The position numbers and the translations under genes were made by a program. From positions 1-64,000 of the forward strand of contig DATDEH010000046.1 of the NCBI GenBank assembly GCA_036523395.1: DNA of 64,000 nt, given 5' to 3'. Below the pieces are notes generated by a model that saw only the letters and a list, made by a program, of their open reading frames with translations, was not told where the DNA came from and did no database searches. This DNA is from Candidatus Limnocylindria bacterium. Lineage in GTDB: Bacteria; Chloroflexota; Limnocylindria; P2-11E. Position 1 is the stretch's first letter, and each line of letters opens with the position of its first letter. This document shows, piece by piece, positions 50,831 through 59,801 of this stretch.

Positions 50831-51799
50831 TTACACCTTGATGTTCGTGATCTTTTGGATCGCGATGAAGCCGATGACCATCATCACGGCGCCGACGCCG
50901 AGGAGGATCTGACCGAGGAGCTGCGTGAAGAGCGGCTGCATGAACTCGGGGTTGATGAAGTTCAGGGTGATCATGATGCCGATGGGCAGGAACGCCACCA
51001 GGTAACCCGAGTAGCGACCCTGGGCGGTCAGCGTGTTGATCTCACCCTTGATGCGCACGCGCTCGCGGATGGTGAAGGCGATCGTGTCGAGGATCTCCGC
51101 GAGGTTTCCACCGACCTGCTGCTGCACGCCGATGGCGGTGACCATGAGGTCGAGGTCGTCGCTGCGGATGCGGCGCACCAAGTTGGAAAGCGCCTCCTCC
51201 ATACCGAGGCCGAGGTTCACCTCCCGCACGACGCGGCCCATCTCCTCGCCCATCGGATCGGGCGTCTCGCGCGAGACGAGCTCGATCGACTGAAGGAAGC
51301 TCGAGCCCGCACGCAGCGAGTTCGAGAGGAGCGTGATCGTGTCGGCGAGCTGCTTGTTGAAGGCCGAGAGCCGTCCGCCGATGCGCTGCCCGACCCAGAA
51401 CCGCGGCACAAAGTAGCCCAGGATCGCTCCGACGACGCCGGAGAGCGGATCGCGCAGCACTCCGAGGAGGAGGCCAAGGCCGACCGCGAGACCGACGCGG
51501 ATCGAGTAGTACTCAGCGACGCGCAGCTTGAGGTTCGCGCGGGCCAGGTCGCGCTGAACGCGGATCTGGAAGCGCTTGTCCTGGACGTCGCTCGACAGCG
51601 TCGCGAACGGGTCGACCAGGTTGCGCTGACGCCCACGCGTCCTGCCGTCGGCCGTCTTGGTGGTCTCCGTCTTGCCGCCGGCGTAGCGTGCCATGCGCTC
51701 CTCGACCGAGCCCGCGCCGCCGCCGGAGAGCATCGTCGAGATCCCCCAGAAGAAGAACAGGACACCGGCGAACATCCCAGCGGGAAGGGCGTACTCCAT
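50831..51799 (-). CDS. tadB: Tad pilus assembly protein TadB
   Basis: 322 residues. N-terminal TM, then FNKQLADTITLLSNSLRAGSSFLQSIELVSRETPDPMGEEMGRVVREVNLG of the T2SSF domain and LVTAIGVQQQVGGNLAEILDTIA, with two C-terminal TM helices. Directly follows tadA with no gap. Forms the inner-membrane platform with TadC. Confidence 0.94.
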   Translation of the reverse strand: MEYALPAGMFAGVLFFFWGISTMLSGGGAGSVEERMARYAGGKTETTKTADGRTRGRQRNLVDPFATLSSDVQDKRFQIRVQRDLARANLKLRVAEYYSIRVGLAVGLGLLLGVLRDPLSGVVGAILGYFVPRFWVGQRIGGRLSAFNKQLADTITLLSNSLRAGSSFLQSIELVSRETPDPMGEEMGRVVREVNLGLGMEEALSNLVRRIRSDDLDLMVTAIGVQQQVGGNLAEILDTIAFTIRERVRIKGEINTLTAQGRYSGYLVAFLPIGIMITLNFINPEFMQPLFTQLLGQILLGVGAVMMVIGFIAIQKITNIKV

Positions 51800-53215
51800 C
51801 TACCTGAGTCCGACGGACATATCGCCGAAGACGCCCTGCGGGAGCTTGATGCCGGCCGCCTCGAACTTCTCGCTGAACTTCGGGCGGATGCCGGTCGGAC
51901 GCAGACGGCCCTGGACCTTGCCTTCGACGTAGCCGGTCTGCTCGAAGACGAAGACATCCTGGAGAACGATCGCCTCGCCCTCCATGCCCTGCACCTCGGT
52001 GATGTTCGTGACCTTGCGCGAGCCGTCCTTGAGACGCGAGATCTGCACGATGACGTCGAGCGCGCTCGCGATCTGCTCTTTGATGGCACGCGCCGGTAGG
52101 TCGACGCCGGCCATCAGGCACATCGTCTCGAGCCGGGCGAGCATGTCCCGCGGAGAGTTCGCGTGACCCGTCGACAGCGATCCATCGTGACCGGTGTTCA
52201 TGGCCTGGAGCATCGAGAGCGCCTCACCGCCACGGATCTCACCGACGACGATGCGCTCGGGACGCATACGCAGGGAGTTCTTCACGAGGTCCATGACTGT
52301 GACCGCGCCCTTGCCTTCGATGTTCGCGGGGCGCGACTCGAGGCGGACGACGTGATCCTGCACCAGGCGGAGTTCGGCGGCGTCCTCGATCGTGACGATG
52401 CGCTCGTCCTCGGGAATGAAGCCAGACATGATGTTGAGGAGCGTCGTCTTACCGGAGCCCGTGCCGCCGGAGATGAACATGTTGAGGCGGGCTTCGACGC
52501 AGGCCCGGAGGAACTCCATCATCTCCGCGGTCGCCGTGCCGAACTTGATGTAGTCCTCGACGGTGATCCGGTATTTGGGGAACTTACGGATCGTCACCAC
52601 GGGACCGTTCAGCGCGAGTGGCGGAATGATGATGTTCACGCGAGAGCCGTCGGGAAGACGTGCATCCTCGTACGGCTTGGATTCGTCGACGCGTCGGCCG
52701 ATCGGCGCGATGATGCGTTCGACGATACGCATGACGTGCTCGTCGCTCTGGAACGTCACGTCGGAAAGTGAGAGCTTGCCCTTGCGCTCGACGTAGCAGC
52801 GGAAGGGGCCGTTGACCATGACTTCTGTGATCGTGTCGTCCTTCAGGAGTGGCTCGATCGGCCCGAACCCTAGGATCTCGTCGAGGATCGACTCGAGCAT
52901 CTTCTGACGCTCGACACGCGTGACGACCACGCCTTCCTCGTCGATGAACTTGTTGAACATCTCCTCGATGCTCGAGCGGACAGCCTTCGCGTCCGCGAGA
53001 TCGAGGCGCGGGTCGAGGTTGTTGATGATCCGCGTCTGGAGCTTGATGCGCACGTCGCGGTTGACATCGCGAGCGGGCGAGGTGCTGTGGGTGAGGGGCC
53101 CTTCGGACGGCGGCTTCGGGGGACCGCCCGGTGGGGGCGGGGTGCCAGGCGCCTGGGGGGCGGCGGGCTGCTGCCCGGACGGTCGCTGACCTTCGATGCG
53201 CCTAAGCAGTGACAT
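51800..53215 (-). CDS. tadA: Tad secretion ATPase TadA/CpaF
   Basis: 471 residues. Proline-rich N-terminus (about 1-45), NTD with [24 protein letters not shown], Walker [14 protein letters not shown], Asp box [12 protein letters not shown], Walker B-type [20 protein letters not shown] and His box [16 protein letters not shown]. All GspE/CpaF motifs are intact. ATG 53215 has only a weak AGAGG immediately before it and sits behind the structured leader at 53243-53363. Confidence 0.96.
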   Translation of the reverse strand: MSLLRRIEGQRPSGQQPAAPQAPGTPPPPGGPPKPPSEGPLTHSTSPARDVNRDVRIKLQTRIINNLDPRLDLADAKAVRSSIEEMFNKFIDEEGVVVTRVERQKMLESILDEILGFGPIEPLLKDDTITEVMVNGPFRCYVERKGKLSLSDVTFQSDEHVMRIVERIIAPIGRRVDESKPYEDARLPDGSRVNIIIPPLALNGPVVTIRKFPKYRITVEDYIKFGTATAEMMEFLRACVEARLNMFISGGTGSGKTTLLNIMSGFIPEDERIVTIEDAAELRLVQDHVVRLESRPANIEGKGAVTVMDLVKNSLRMRPERIVVGEIRGGEALSMLQAMNTGHDGSLSTGHANSPRDMLARLETMCLMAGVDLPARAIKEQIASALDVIVQISRLKDGSRKVTNITEVQGMEGEAIVLQDVFVFEQTGYVEGKVQGRLRPTGIRPKFSEKFEAAGIKLPQGVFGDMSVGLR

Positions 53216-53242
53216 CCCTCTAAGAAACCCTCATCTCCGGCT

Positions 53243-53363
53243 CCCGTTATGGCGGGCGCCTGCTCCCTCGGCTAATGGAGTCTACGTCCACCCCACTGGT
53301 TTCTTACCGTCCCTTTGGGGGATCAGACCGGTGACTAATGCCGAGCGCTGCCGCCCTAACGGG
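53243..53363 (-). ncRNA. Structured leader between cpaE and tadA
   Basis: On the minus strand CCCGTTAGGGCGG (53363-53351) pairs with CCGCCATAACGGG (53255-53243), 12 of 13 positions complementary. Inside, CTCGGC (53345-53340) pairs with GCCGAG (53272-53267). The region between is purine-rich with further short pairings (ACCG with CGGT, CCC with GGG). The 5' strand overlaps the last codons of cpaE; the element ends 28 bp before tadA. I could not match it to a known riboswitch class. Confidence 0.55.
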
Positions 53364-54621
53364 CTCCGAAAAGCTTGAGTCCGCCGCGCGCCGACGCTTG
53401 CTTGCCCGCCGCTGCGGGAGCGCTCTCGGCCGTCGCGACGCGCTGCGCCAGAGCAAAGATGTCCTTGGCGACCTGGCTGTCCCGGTGGCTGATGACGAAC
53501 GGAACGCCGCGGTTGACGGCGAGGACCAGGGTGCGACCGTCGGAGACGATCGTGTGCGGGATCTTGCGACCCAGGCTCGCCTCGACATCCGAGGCCTTGA
53601 TGCCGCCTGAGCTGTCGTTGCGGTTGGCGACCAGCTGCACCTTCGCCTCGTCGTAGCCGAGCTTCTCAACGACCTCCATGAACACGCGGACGTTCTTGAG
53701 GCTGGTGATCTCGAGCGTCATGAGTGTCAGGATCACGTCGGCAACGTCGAGCATCGTGATCACCTGCTCCTGGAACGACGGCCACGTGTCAACGACGATG
53801 TAGGCGTATCTCTCCCTAAGAAGCTCGAGGACGTGCTTGATGTGCGCGCCGGTGATGAGCTCGGTCGACTCGGGGGTCGGCGGCGCGAGCATCACTTTGA
53901 TGCCTGTCGAGTGCTGCACGAGGATCGATTCCACGACATCGGAGTCGGCCGTCTCGAACGAGCCGATGAGATCGGCGATCGTCTTCGCCTTCGGGCTCAT
54001 GTTGAGGATCACGGCGATGTCGCCGAAGGGCAGGCTGCCGTCGACCAGGACCACGGGCTTGCCCGTCAGCTGGTGCAGAGCGACGGCGAGGTTCGTGGCG
54101 ATCGTGGTCCGGCCGACGCCACCCTTTGGCGAAAAGAACGTGATGATCTTGCCCGTCTCGCGTCCCGGCACCGCAGCGGCTGCGGGAGCGCCGGGCGCGG
54201 CCACCGGAGCGACCGGCGCGTAACGTGCGCGGCGCACCTTCTCGAGCTCATGGACGTGACGGATCGAGTTGATGAGCTCGTCGGCTGAGAACGGTTTGAC
54301 GAGAAACTCGCGCGCGCCGGCGAGCATCGAGCGGCGCAGGTAATCCTGCTCGCCCTGGACGCTCATCATGATGATCGGCGACTCCGGGACGGTGTTCGAG
54401 ATGATCTCGGTGGCCGTGATCCCATCCATGTCGGGCATGTTTATGTCCATGAGGATCACGTGTGGCCGGTGCTGCTTGGCGAGGTTGACGGCCTCCTGCC
54501 CGCCACCGGCGGTGGCAGCGACTTCCATGTCGGGCTCGAACCCGATCAGCTTGGCGAGGTTCTCTCGCGTGTCGGCGATGTCGTCGACGATGAGGATGCG
54601 GATCTTTTCGCCGTCAGCCAA
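53356..54621 (-). CDS. cpaE: CpaE-like ATPase with N-terminal response-regulator receiver domain
   Basis: 421 residues. Receiver domain 1-125: acidic pocket D13-D14, phosphoacceptor-position D59 in VILMDINMP, and K109 in LVKPFSADEL, so phosphorylation is possible. A Pro/Ala linker leads to a MinD/ParA-like ATPase with the deviant Walker A FFSPKGGVGRTTIATNLA and VLVDGSLPFGDIAVIL. Localises Tad assembly. First gene of the operon that continues into tadA-tadB-tadC. Confidence 0.95.
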   Translation of the reverse strand: MADGEKIRILIVDDIADTRENLAKLIGFEPDMEVAATAGGGQEAVNLAKQHRPHVILMDINMPDMDGITATEIISNTVPESPIIMMSVQGEQDYLRRSMLAGAREFLVKPFSADELINSIRHVHELEKVRRARYAPVAPVAAPGAPAAAAVPGRETGKIITFFSPKGGVGRTTIATNLAVALHQLTGKPVVLVDGSLPFGDIAVILNMSPKAKTIADLIGSFETADSDVVESILVQHSTGIKVMLAPPTPESTELITGAHIKHVLELLRERYAYIVVDTWPSFQEQVITMLDVADVILTLMTLEITSLKNVRVFMEVVEKLGYDEAKVQLVANRNDSSGGIKASDVEASLGRKIPHTIVSDGRTLVLAVNRGVPFVISHRDSQVAKDIFALAQRVATAESAPAAAGKQASARGGLKLFGAR

Positions 54622-54656
54622 GCGTCATCGCTCCCCTTTGCGGTGTTCGCGCGAGT

Positions 54657-55187
54657 CTAAACCGTCACCTGCACGTAGCCGGCTGCCTCCAGGGCAAGTG
54701 CGACCAGTCCGCCTAAACCGAGCGCGACGCCGTACGGGATCGACGATTTCATGATCCCCGCCATCGTCGTCGGGGCGGCGCCGGCCACTGGCCGAGCCAG
54801 CCTTCGTCGCAAGATGAATCCGACGGCAAGGACGCCGCCGATAAGAGCACCGTAGACCGCAGCAAAGAGGAGGAAGTTGATTCCGCGCAGCGCGCCGATC
54901 GCCATGAGGAGCTTGGCGTCGCCGGCCTTGAGGCCGCCCGCGGAGTAAAAGGGAAAGGCGATCGCGAAGGCGAGGAGGAGCGCCGCGACGTGGTCGACGA
55001 GCCCGCCGGTGAAGGGACCACCCGGCAGTCCCTCGAACGCGGCGAAGATGATGCCGGCGGCCATCGCCGGGTAGGTGAACATGTTCGGGATGCGGAGGAA
55101 GCGGAAGTCGGTGTACATGACCGCAAAAAGAAGCGCCGTCAGCACAACGTTCTCGACAGCCCTCATGGTCTCGACGCTCACGGTCAA
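54657..55187 (-). CDS. tadV: Tad prepilin peptidase (TadV/CpaA)
   Basis: 176 residues, five to six TM helices. The two catalytic aspartates of A24 peptidases are in YTDFRFLRIPN and GGLKAGDAKLLMAIGAL. TTG 55187 (GGAGG 4 bp upstream) or GTG 55181 may start it. It cleaves the Flp prepilin encoded directly upstream. Confidence 0.93.
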   Translation of the reverse strand: MTVSVETMRAVENVVLTALLFAVMYTDFRFLRIPNMFTYPAMAAGIIFAAFEGLPGGPFTGGLVDHVAALLLAFAIAFPFYSAGGLKAGDAKLLMAIGALRGINFLLFAAVYGALIGGVLAVGFILRRRLARPVAGAAPTTMAGIMKSSIPYGVALGLGGLVALALEAAGYVQVTV

Positions 55188-55210
55188 AAATCCTCCGCCC
55201 TCTGAAGAGA

Positions 55211-55240
55211 ATGAGCGGCGCCGCTGCCGGCGCCGCTCAT
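55211..55240 (-). terminator. Hairpin between flp and tadV
   Basis: A perfect 13-bp stem (55211-55223 with 55228-55240) with loop CTGC and no T-tract. Its position after flp suggests attenuation, giving more pilin than peptidase mRNA. Confidence 0.6.
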
Positions 55241-55260
55241 AACCCTACACGCGAGGAAAG

Positions 55261-55413
55261 CTAGGTGAGGTTGTTGCCGATGTTGCTGAAGATGTTCTGG
55301 ATCTGGCCTCGCAGGAAGACCATCGCGACGATGACGGCGATGGCAATGACTGCGATGATGAGCGCGTACTCGACGAGGCCCTGGCCTTCGTCTTCACGGA
55401 TGAATGTCAGCAT
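55261..55413 (-). CDS. flp: Flp/Fap-type prepilin
   Basis: 50 residues from ATG 55413 with GGGGGAG 5 bp upstream. MLTFIREDEGQGLVEYALII is the Flp motif: cleavage at the G just before QGLVEY, with E and Y of the Flp box, then a hydrophobic helix (ALIIAVIAIAVIVAMVFL). Major subunit of the Tad pilus, heading the tadV-containing locus. Confidence 0.95.
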   Translation of the reverse strand: MLTFIREDEGQGLVEYALIIAVIAIAVIVAMVFLRGQIQNIFSNIGNNLT

Positions 55414-55543
55414 GTAACTCCCCCCTTTCTCGTATTGCCTGGGCGGGAGTGTGCCTGCCCGGACGTCAAGCCAGCCAGTAGGAAGGTCGTACTAGGAGCA
55501 CATTGCGAGCGAATCTAGACTCCGGCTTCGAGGAAGGGGGTCC

Positions 55544-55972
55544 ATGTCTATGGCGGCTGAAGCGACGGCGGTCGTGGTAACCATGACTAAAGTGGGCTTC
55601 TGGGTCCGATTCTTTGCGATCTTCATCGACGGGCTAGGTGTCGGCATCGTCTCGAACATCATCAGTGGCGCGACGGGCGCTGGCGCGATGAGCACGAGCA
55701 GCAGCTCGATCAACACGCTCCTCGGCATTCTGTACTTCTGCTACTTCTGGTCGGCGCAGGGTGGCGGGCAGACCCTGGGCATGAGGGTGCTCAACATCAA
55801 AGTCGTTCGGACAGATGGTTCTGCTCTCACGATCCTTCAGGCATTCATCCGCTACATCGGTCTGTTCGTTTCCATCGCATGCCTCTTCATCGGCGTCATC
55901 TGGGCCGCGTTCGACGCGAACAAGCAAGGCTGGCACGACAAGATCGCCAGCACCTACGTCGTCCGGGTCTAG
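55544..55972 (+). CDS. RDD-family membrane protein
   Basis: 142 residues. GFWVRFFAIFIDGLGVGIV carries the R-x3-x-D-type start of RDD domains, with GGGQTLGMRVLNIKVVRTDG between TM2 and TM3 and DANKQGWHDKIASTYVV at the end (W-H-D motif). Three TM segments. Likely small transporter or membrane factor; role unknown. Confidence 0.85.
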   Translation: MSMAAEATAVVVTMTKVGFWVRFFAIFIDGLGVGIVSNIISGATGAGAMSTSSSSINTLLGILYFCYFWSAQGGGQTLGMRVLNIKVVRTDGSALTILQAFIRYIGLFVSIACLFIGVIWAAFDANKQGWHDKIASTYVVRV

Positions 55973-55981
55973 GAACTCTTA

Positions 55982-56613
55982 GAACCGCTCGCGACCGGTC
56001 GTGACGCGGACGTGTACGCGCTCGATGCGCGTACCGTCCTGCGTCGTTAACGCCAGCGCAACGTTCCGGCAGGTGAGCCTGCGATCATGCGCTATGTGCG
56101 CGAGTGCGGTTACCCCGCACCAGAGATCGTTAGTGTCGACGGCGCGGATCTCGTCCTCGAGCGCGCCAGCGGGCCAACGATGCGCGTCGACATCGCACGG
56201 CGGCCGTGAACTCTGGTCCGACACGCGCGACTCCTTGCCGATCTCCATCGACGCTTGCACCACATCCCCGCACCGGAGTGGTTACCCGCGATCGGGCCGG
56301 GCGGCGCGGTCCTGCATCTCGACCTTCACCCCGAGAACGTAATGCTCGATCGGAAGGGTGTCTTGGTCATCCGACTGGGCGAACGCCCGCGCCGGCCACT
56401 GGGCGGACGACGTCGCGCAGACCGTCATCATCCTCGCTGCCGCGGACCTGAGCCGAGCGACGAAGCTCGCGCTGCGCGCGTCCCGGCGGCTCATCTTGCG
56501 GGCTTCGACCACGCCGTCGTGCGCGAGCACCTGCGGCGGCGATCGAGCGCCGCATGGCGGATCCGAATATGACCGCGCACGAGCGCGACCTCATCCCATT
56601 GGTTCGCCTCTAG
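55982..56613 (+). pseudogene. Decayed aminoglycoside-phosphotransferase-like kinase
   Basis: Fragments of one APH-type kinase lie in several frames: ATGRDADVYALDARTVLRR then a stop; IMRYVRECGYPAPEIVSVDG and DLVLERASGPTMRVDIARRP then a stop; LADLHRRLHHIPAPEWLP, then GGAVLHLDLHPENVMLDRKG (catalytic HxDLHPxN); DWANARAGHWADDVAQTVII in another frame; and NMTAHERDLIPLVRL with a stop at 56611-56613. At least four frame changes or stops make it non-functional. The only unbroken reading on the opposite strand (to 56263) has no support. Confidence 0.85.
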
Positions 56614-56622
56614 TTAGCAAAA

Positions 56623-56656
56623 GGGGGGTTGCAGGGGGTTCTCCCCCTGCGATGAA
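56623..56656. repeat. Interspersed hairpin repeat, copy C (inverted)
   Basis: GCAGGGGG (56631-56638), TTCT loop, CCCCCTGC (56643-56650), then GATGAA: the reverse complement of copies A and B, with the G-run upstream. Located between the kinase pseudogene and the hairpin at 56662. Confidence 0.8.
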
Positions 56657-56661
56657 TGAGG

Positions 56662-56691
56662 CTGCTGCGATCACATTTGTGATCGCAGCAG
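56662..56691. terminator. Perfect 14-bp hairpin at the end of Tad locus 2
   Basis: CTGCTGCGATCACA (56662-56675), TT, then TGTGATCGCAGCAG (56678-56691). It contains the last codons and stop of the methyltransferase-NUDIX gene and ends the leftward operon. Confidence 0.65.
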
Positions 56692-57618
56692 ATTGAGATC
56701 GGCGTCGTATTCGAACTTCGCGCTGAACGTCGTGCCGTCCTGGAGCAGACGCGGGAAGAAGATCGCGTCCGCCGGCGGGATCGGCAGCTTCGTCACCTCG
56801 TCGACCGGCACCCAGCGGAATTCGCCGATGCCCGGCGCTGGCGTGAACGTCCCATCGAAGTCCCACGCGACGAAGATGAAGGTGAGCCACTGGTAGTCGG
56901 CGCGTGGCGACGTTTCGGTCATCACCGCGCGCAGCACCGGCCGTTCGATCGCGAGTCCCGTCTCTTCGCGCATCTCGCGCACCGCGCACTCCGCGGGCGA
57001 CTCGCCGGGCTCGAGCTTGCCGCCGGGCGCGACCCACAGCCCCTTGTTGGGCTCGGTCGTCCGGCGCACCATGAGGACCTGCTCGTCGCGGAGCGCGTAG
57101 ACCAGCGTCGCGAGCTTCAGCTGCGGATGCGCGGCGATGATGCGCGGCCGGCTCGGGATCCAGCGCGGCACGTGCTCCATGTAGGTCTCATACGCCGGAC
57201 CGAATCGTCGCTGAAGCGTCGGTTCCTCATACAGAACGACGAAGAAGTTGAGTGCGATCCACGCGACGGCGGCCCACAGGAGAAGCACGATCGATCCGTA
57301 GAACATCGCCTCGCCGATGAGGATCGTCGTCACCGCGACGTACATCGGGTTGCGCATCCATCCGTACAGGCGACCCGTGACGAGCCGGTGGGGCGGATCG
57401 TACGGCGCGGGCGTGCCCTCGCCTTCGACGATGAAGCCGGCGAAGCACCACGCGAGGATCGCGATGCCGAGCACGAGCGGCACGAGCCCGACGAGACGCA
57501 GCACCCCACCTTCGCCCTCGGTGCCCGTCGCGCTCAGGATCATCGCCGGGATCAGGACAAGGATCGTCGCCGGCACCAGCGCGCCGAACAGGAGCGTTCG
57601 CAGGAAACGGCCACCCAC
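56671..57618 (-). CDS. Isoprenylcysteine methyltransferase-like membrane domain fused to NUDIX hydrolase
   Basis: 315 residues. Residues 1-155 have four TM segments and the PEMT/ICMT signature GRLYGWMRNPMYVAVTTILIGEA and EEPTLQRRFGPAYETYMEHVPRWIP. Residues about 165-315 are a NUDIX domain with GGKLEPGESPAECAVREMREETGL (G-x5-E-x7-REx2EExG). The two activities are usually separate proteins. GTG start directly follows the TadB-TadC stop. Substrates unknown. Confidence 0.85.
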   Translation of the reverse strand: MGGRFLRTLLFGALVPATILVLIPAMILSATGTEGEGGVLRLVGLVPLVLGIAILAWCFAGFIVEGEGTPAPYDPPHRLVTGRLYGWMRNPMYVAVTTILIGEAMFYGSIVLLLWAAVAWIALNFFVVLYEEPTLQRRFGPAYETYMEHVPRWIPSRPRIIAAHPQLKLATLVYALRDEQVLMVRRTTEPNKGLWVAPGGKLEPGESPAECAVREMREETGLAIERPVLRAVMTETSPRADYQWLTFIFVAWDFDGTFTPAPGIGEFRWVPVDEVTKLPIPPADAIFFPRLLQDGTTFSAKFEYDADLNLLRSQM

Positions 57619-58689
57619 TCACGGGGAGAGTAGCGACAGCAAGGGCGGACCAAGAAACACGAGAAGCAACGCCGGCAGGATGGTGAGGGACAGCGGGAAC
57701 AGCATCAGCACCGGTAGGCGCCGCGCATCCGCCTCGGCGCGGCGGCGCTCGGTCGCCCGTAACGCGTCAGCTTGGATGACCAGCAACTGGGCGAGCGGAG
57801 CGCCGAACCTCGTCGCAGCGACCACGAGCGCCGCGATGCGCGCGTCATCGCTGCCGCGCCCGAAGCCACGTAGCGCATCGGGAAGGGAGCGGCCCAGAGC
57901 GAGGTCCGCGAGCAGCCTCCGCGCGTCGGACATGCGCCCGAAACGCGGCGCGCGCTCGACCAGCGCGGCGAGCGCGCGCTCGAACGTGAGGCCGGCCTCA
58001 AGGCCCACGACGACGGCGTCCAGGAATGTCGCGAGATCGGGCGGCGGGGCCGTCGCGCGGACGATGCGCCAGAGCCAGAACGCTCCCGCGACCTCGAGCC
58101 CGAGAGCGATACCGAGGAGGCCGATGCCCTGCCCGAGGAAGATAGCCGCGTAGTCCGGAGTCGCCAGGGTGAAGAAGAGCCCACCGAGAGGCGCAAGGGC
58201 GACGAGGACGATCGCGGAAACGCGCCCCTGCGCGGTCAGCGCGGCACGCTCGTCCTCGAGCGCGAGCCTTCCGCGCATGAGCGCGGCGACACGGGCGAGA
58301 CTGGCGCCAACGCGTCCACCGCTGCGCGCGAACGCGATGAGCACGACCGCGAGCGGGGCGATGTCCTCGTCGGACACTGCGCCCGCGTATGCGGCGAGCG
58401 CGTCACCGACCGGCGCGCCGAGCGCCAGTGCAGAGGCGGCGCGACGGGTCGGCGCGGCGAGCTCCGGCGGCAAGGTCGGCGCGACCTCCGCGAGAGCGAC
58501 CGGGAGGGAGAGGCCGCTCGCGAGCGCCGCAGCGACCGCGTCGACGAGCGCGGGAAGTGCCGCACGCATCTCTCGGGCGTTCGCGGGGCGAAGACGACGC
58601 GCGACACGACGCGCCGCGTCGACGAGTCGTCGATCGAACACCAGCGCAATGAGCGCGGTCGCCGCGCCGAGCGCGAAGAGTGCCGTCAG
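57619..58689 (-). CDS. TadB-TadC fusion (two T2SSF domains)
   Basis: Two T2SSF domains in one chain: the first with ALASGLSLPVALAEVAPTLPP and SGGRVGASLARVAALMRGRLALEDE, the second with FLDAVVVGLEAGLTFERALAAL and PDALRGFGRGSDDARIAALV. Locus 1 uses separate tadB and tadC genes. From GTG 58641 the first TM helix would be lost; in-frame codons back to CTG 58689 encode LTALFALGAATALIALVFDRR, a suitable TM, and that CTG overlaps the tadA stop as CTGA. 356 residues with this start. Confidence 0.85.
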   Translation of the reverse strand: MTALFALGAATALIALVFDRRLVDAARRVARRLRPANAREMRAALPALVDAVAAALASGLSLPVALAEVAPTLPPELAAPTRRAASALALGAPVGDALAAYAGAVSDEDIAPLAVVLIAFARSGGRVGASLARVAALMRGRLALEDERAALTAQGRVSAIVLVALAPLGGLFFTLATPDYAAIFLGQGIGLLGIALGLEVAGAFWLWRIVRATAPPPDLATFLDAVVVGLEAGLTFERALAALVERAPRFGRMSDARRLLADLALGRSLPDALRGFGRGSDDARIAALVVAATRFGAPLAQLLVIQADALRATERRRAEADARRLPVLMLFPLSLTILPALLLVFLGPPLLSLLSP

Positions 58690-59801
58690 GCCGCCACACT
58701 CCGCAGCTCGTAGCCGTCCTCGTCACCGATACCCAGCTCGGCGATCTCGACGATGCGGCGGCGACCGTCCTCACCGCGCTCCTGGTGTACGACGAGGTCG
58801 ATGCCGCGTCTGATCTGCTCGCGGATCGCGGCGAGCGGCAGGTCCACTCCACCCATGAGCGCCATCGTCTCGACCCGGAGAAGCGCGTGATACGCGCCGT
58901 TCGCGTGCGCGGTCGTGAGCGATCCGCGATGGCCGGTGTTCATCGCCTGAAGCATGTCCAGCGCCTCGCCGCCTCTGACCTCGCCGACGACGATGCGATC
59001 CGGTCTCATCCGCAGCGCGGCCCGCAGCAGCGCGCGCACATCAACGGCGCCCGTTCCTTCCACGCTCGGCATGCGCGTCTCGAGTGCGACGACGTTCGGC
59101 TGCGGCAACCTGAGCTCCGCCGCGTCCTCGATGGTGACGACGCGCTCGCGCTCGCCGATCGCGTACCCCAGCGCGTTGAGCGTCGTCGTCTTCCCGCTCG
59201 ATGTCCCGCCCGAAACGAGGATCGTGCGCCGCTGGCGCACGGCGGCGACGAGAAGGTCCATCGCCTCGCGCGAACACGTGCCAAGGCGAACGAGATCGTC
59301 CGGCGTGAGCGGCCGGCTCGCGAAGCGACGGATCGTGAGCACCGGTCCGTGAAGCGAGATCGGCGGGATCACCGCGTGCACGCGTGACCCATCGGGCAGC
59401 CTCGCGTCAACGAGCGGCGTCGCGAGGTCGATGCGCCGCCCGAGCGGCGCGACGAGGCGCTCGATGAGGACGAGGATCTCGTCCGGATCCGTGAAGCGGA
59501 TGCCGGTCTCCTCGAGGCGTCCGTCGCGCTCGACCCAAACGCCGCGCGTGCCGTTCACCATCACCTCGCTCACGCGCTCGTCACGTAGCAGTGGCGCAAG
59601 CGCGGCGAGCCCGAACAGCCGGTCCTCGAACCACCGCTCGAGATCACGCAGCTCGCCCGACGGCACGACCACGCGCTCAGAGGCGAGCGCCTCACGTAGC
59701 GCAGGCGCGAGCTGATCGCGTCGCGGCCGTCCGTCCTCGGCGTCGCGCAGTCGCGACACGATCGCGCGCTCGAGCCGAGCGCGCACGCCCTCCGACGTCA
59801 T
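58686..59801 (-). CDS. Second TadA/CpaF-type ATPase
   Basis: 371 residues, shorter than the locus 1 enzyme because the N-terminal extension is absent. LRDERVSEVMVNGTRGVWVERDG, Walker [75 protein letters not shown]. All catalytic motifs are present. Start overlaps the upstream CpaE-like stop. Confidence 0.95.
   Translation of the reverse strand: MTSEGVRARLERAIVSRLRDAEDGRPRRDQLAPALREALASERVVVPSGELRDLERWFEDRLFGLAALAPLLRDERVSEVMVNGTRGVWVERDGRLEETGIRFTDPDEILVLIERLVAPLGRRIDLATPLVDARLPDGSRVHAVIPPISLHGPVLTIRRFASRPLTPDDLVRLGTCSREAMDLLVAAVRQRRTILVSGGTSSGKTTTLNALGYAIGERERVVTIEDAAELRLPQPNVVALETRMPSVEGTGAVDVRALLRAALRMRPDRIVVGEVRGGEALDMLQAMNTGHRGSLTTAHANGAYHALLRVETMALMGGVDLPLAAIREQIRRGIDLVVHQERGEDGRRRIVEIAELGIGDEDGYELRSVAA

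Noticed and set aside
53243-53363. Assignment of the tadA leader as a c-di-GMP riboswitch
   Set aside because: The conserved GEMM core (for example GACGCAAAGCC) is not present; only the structure is supported.
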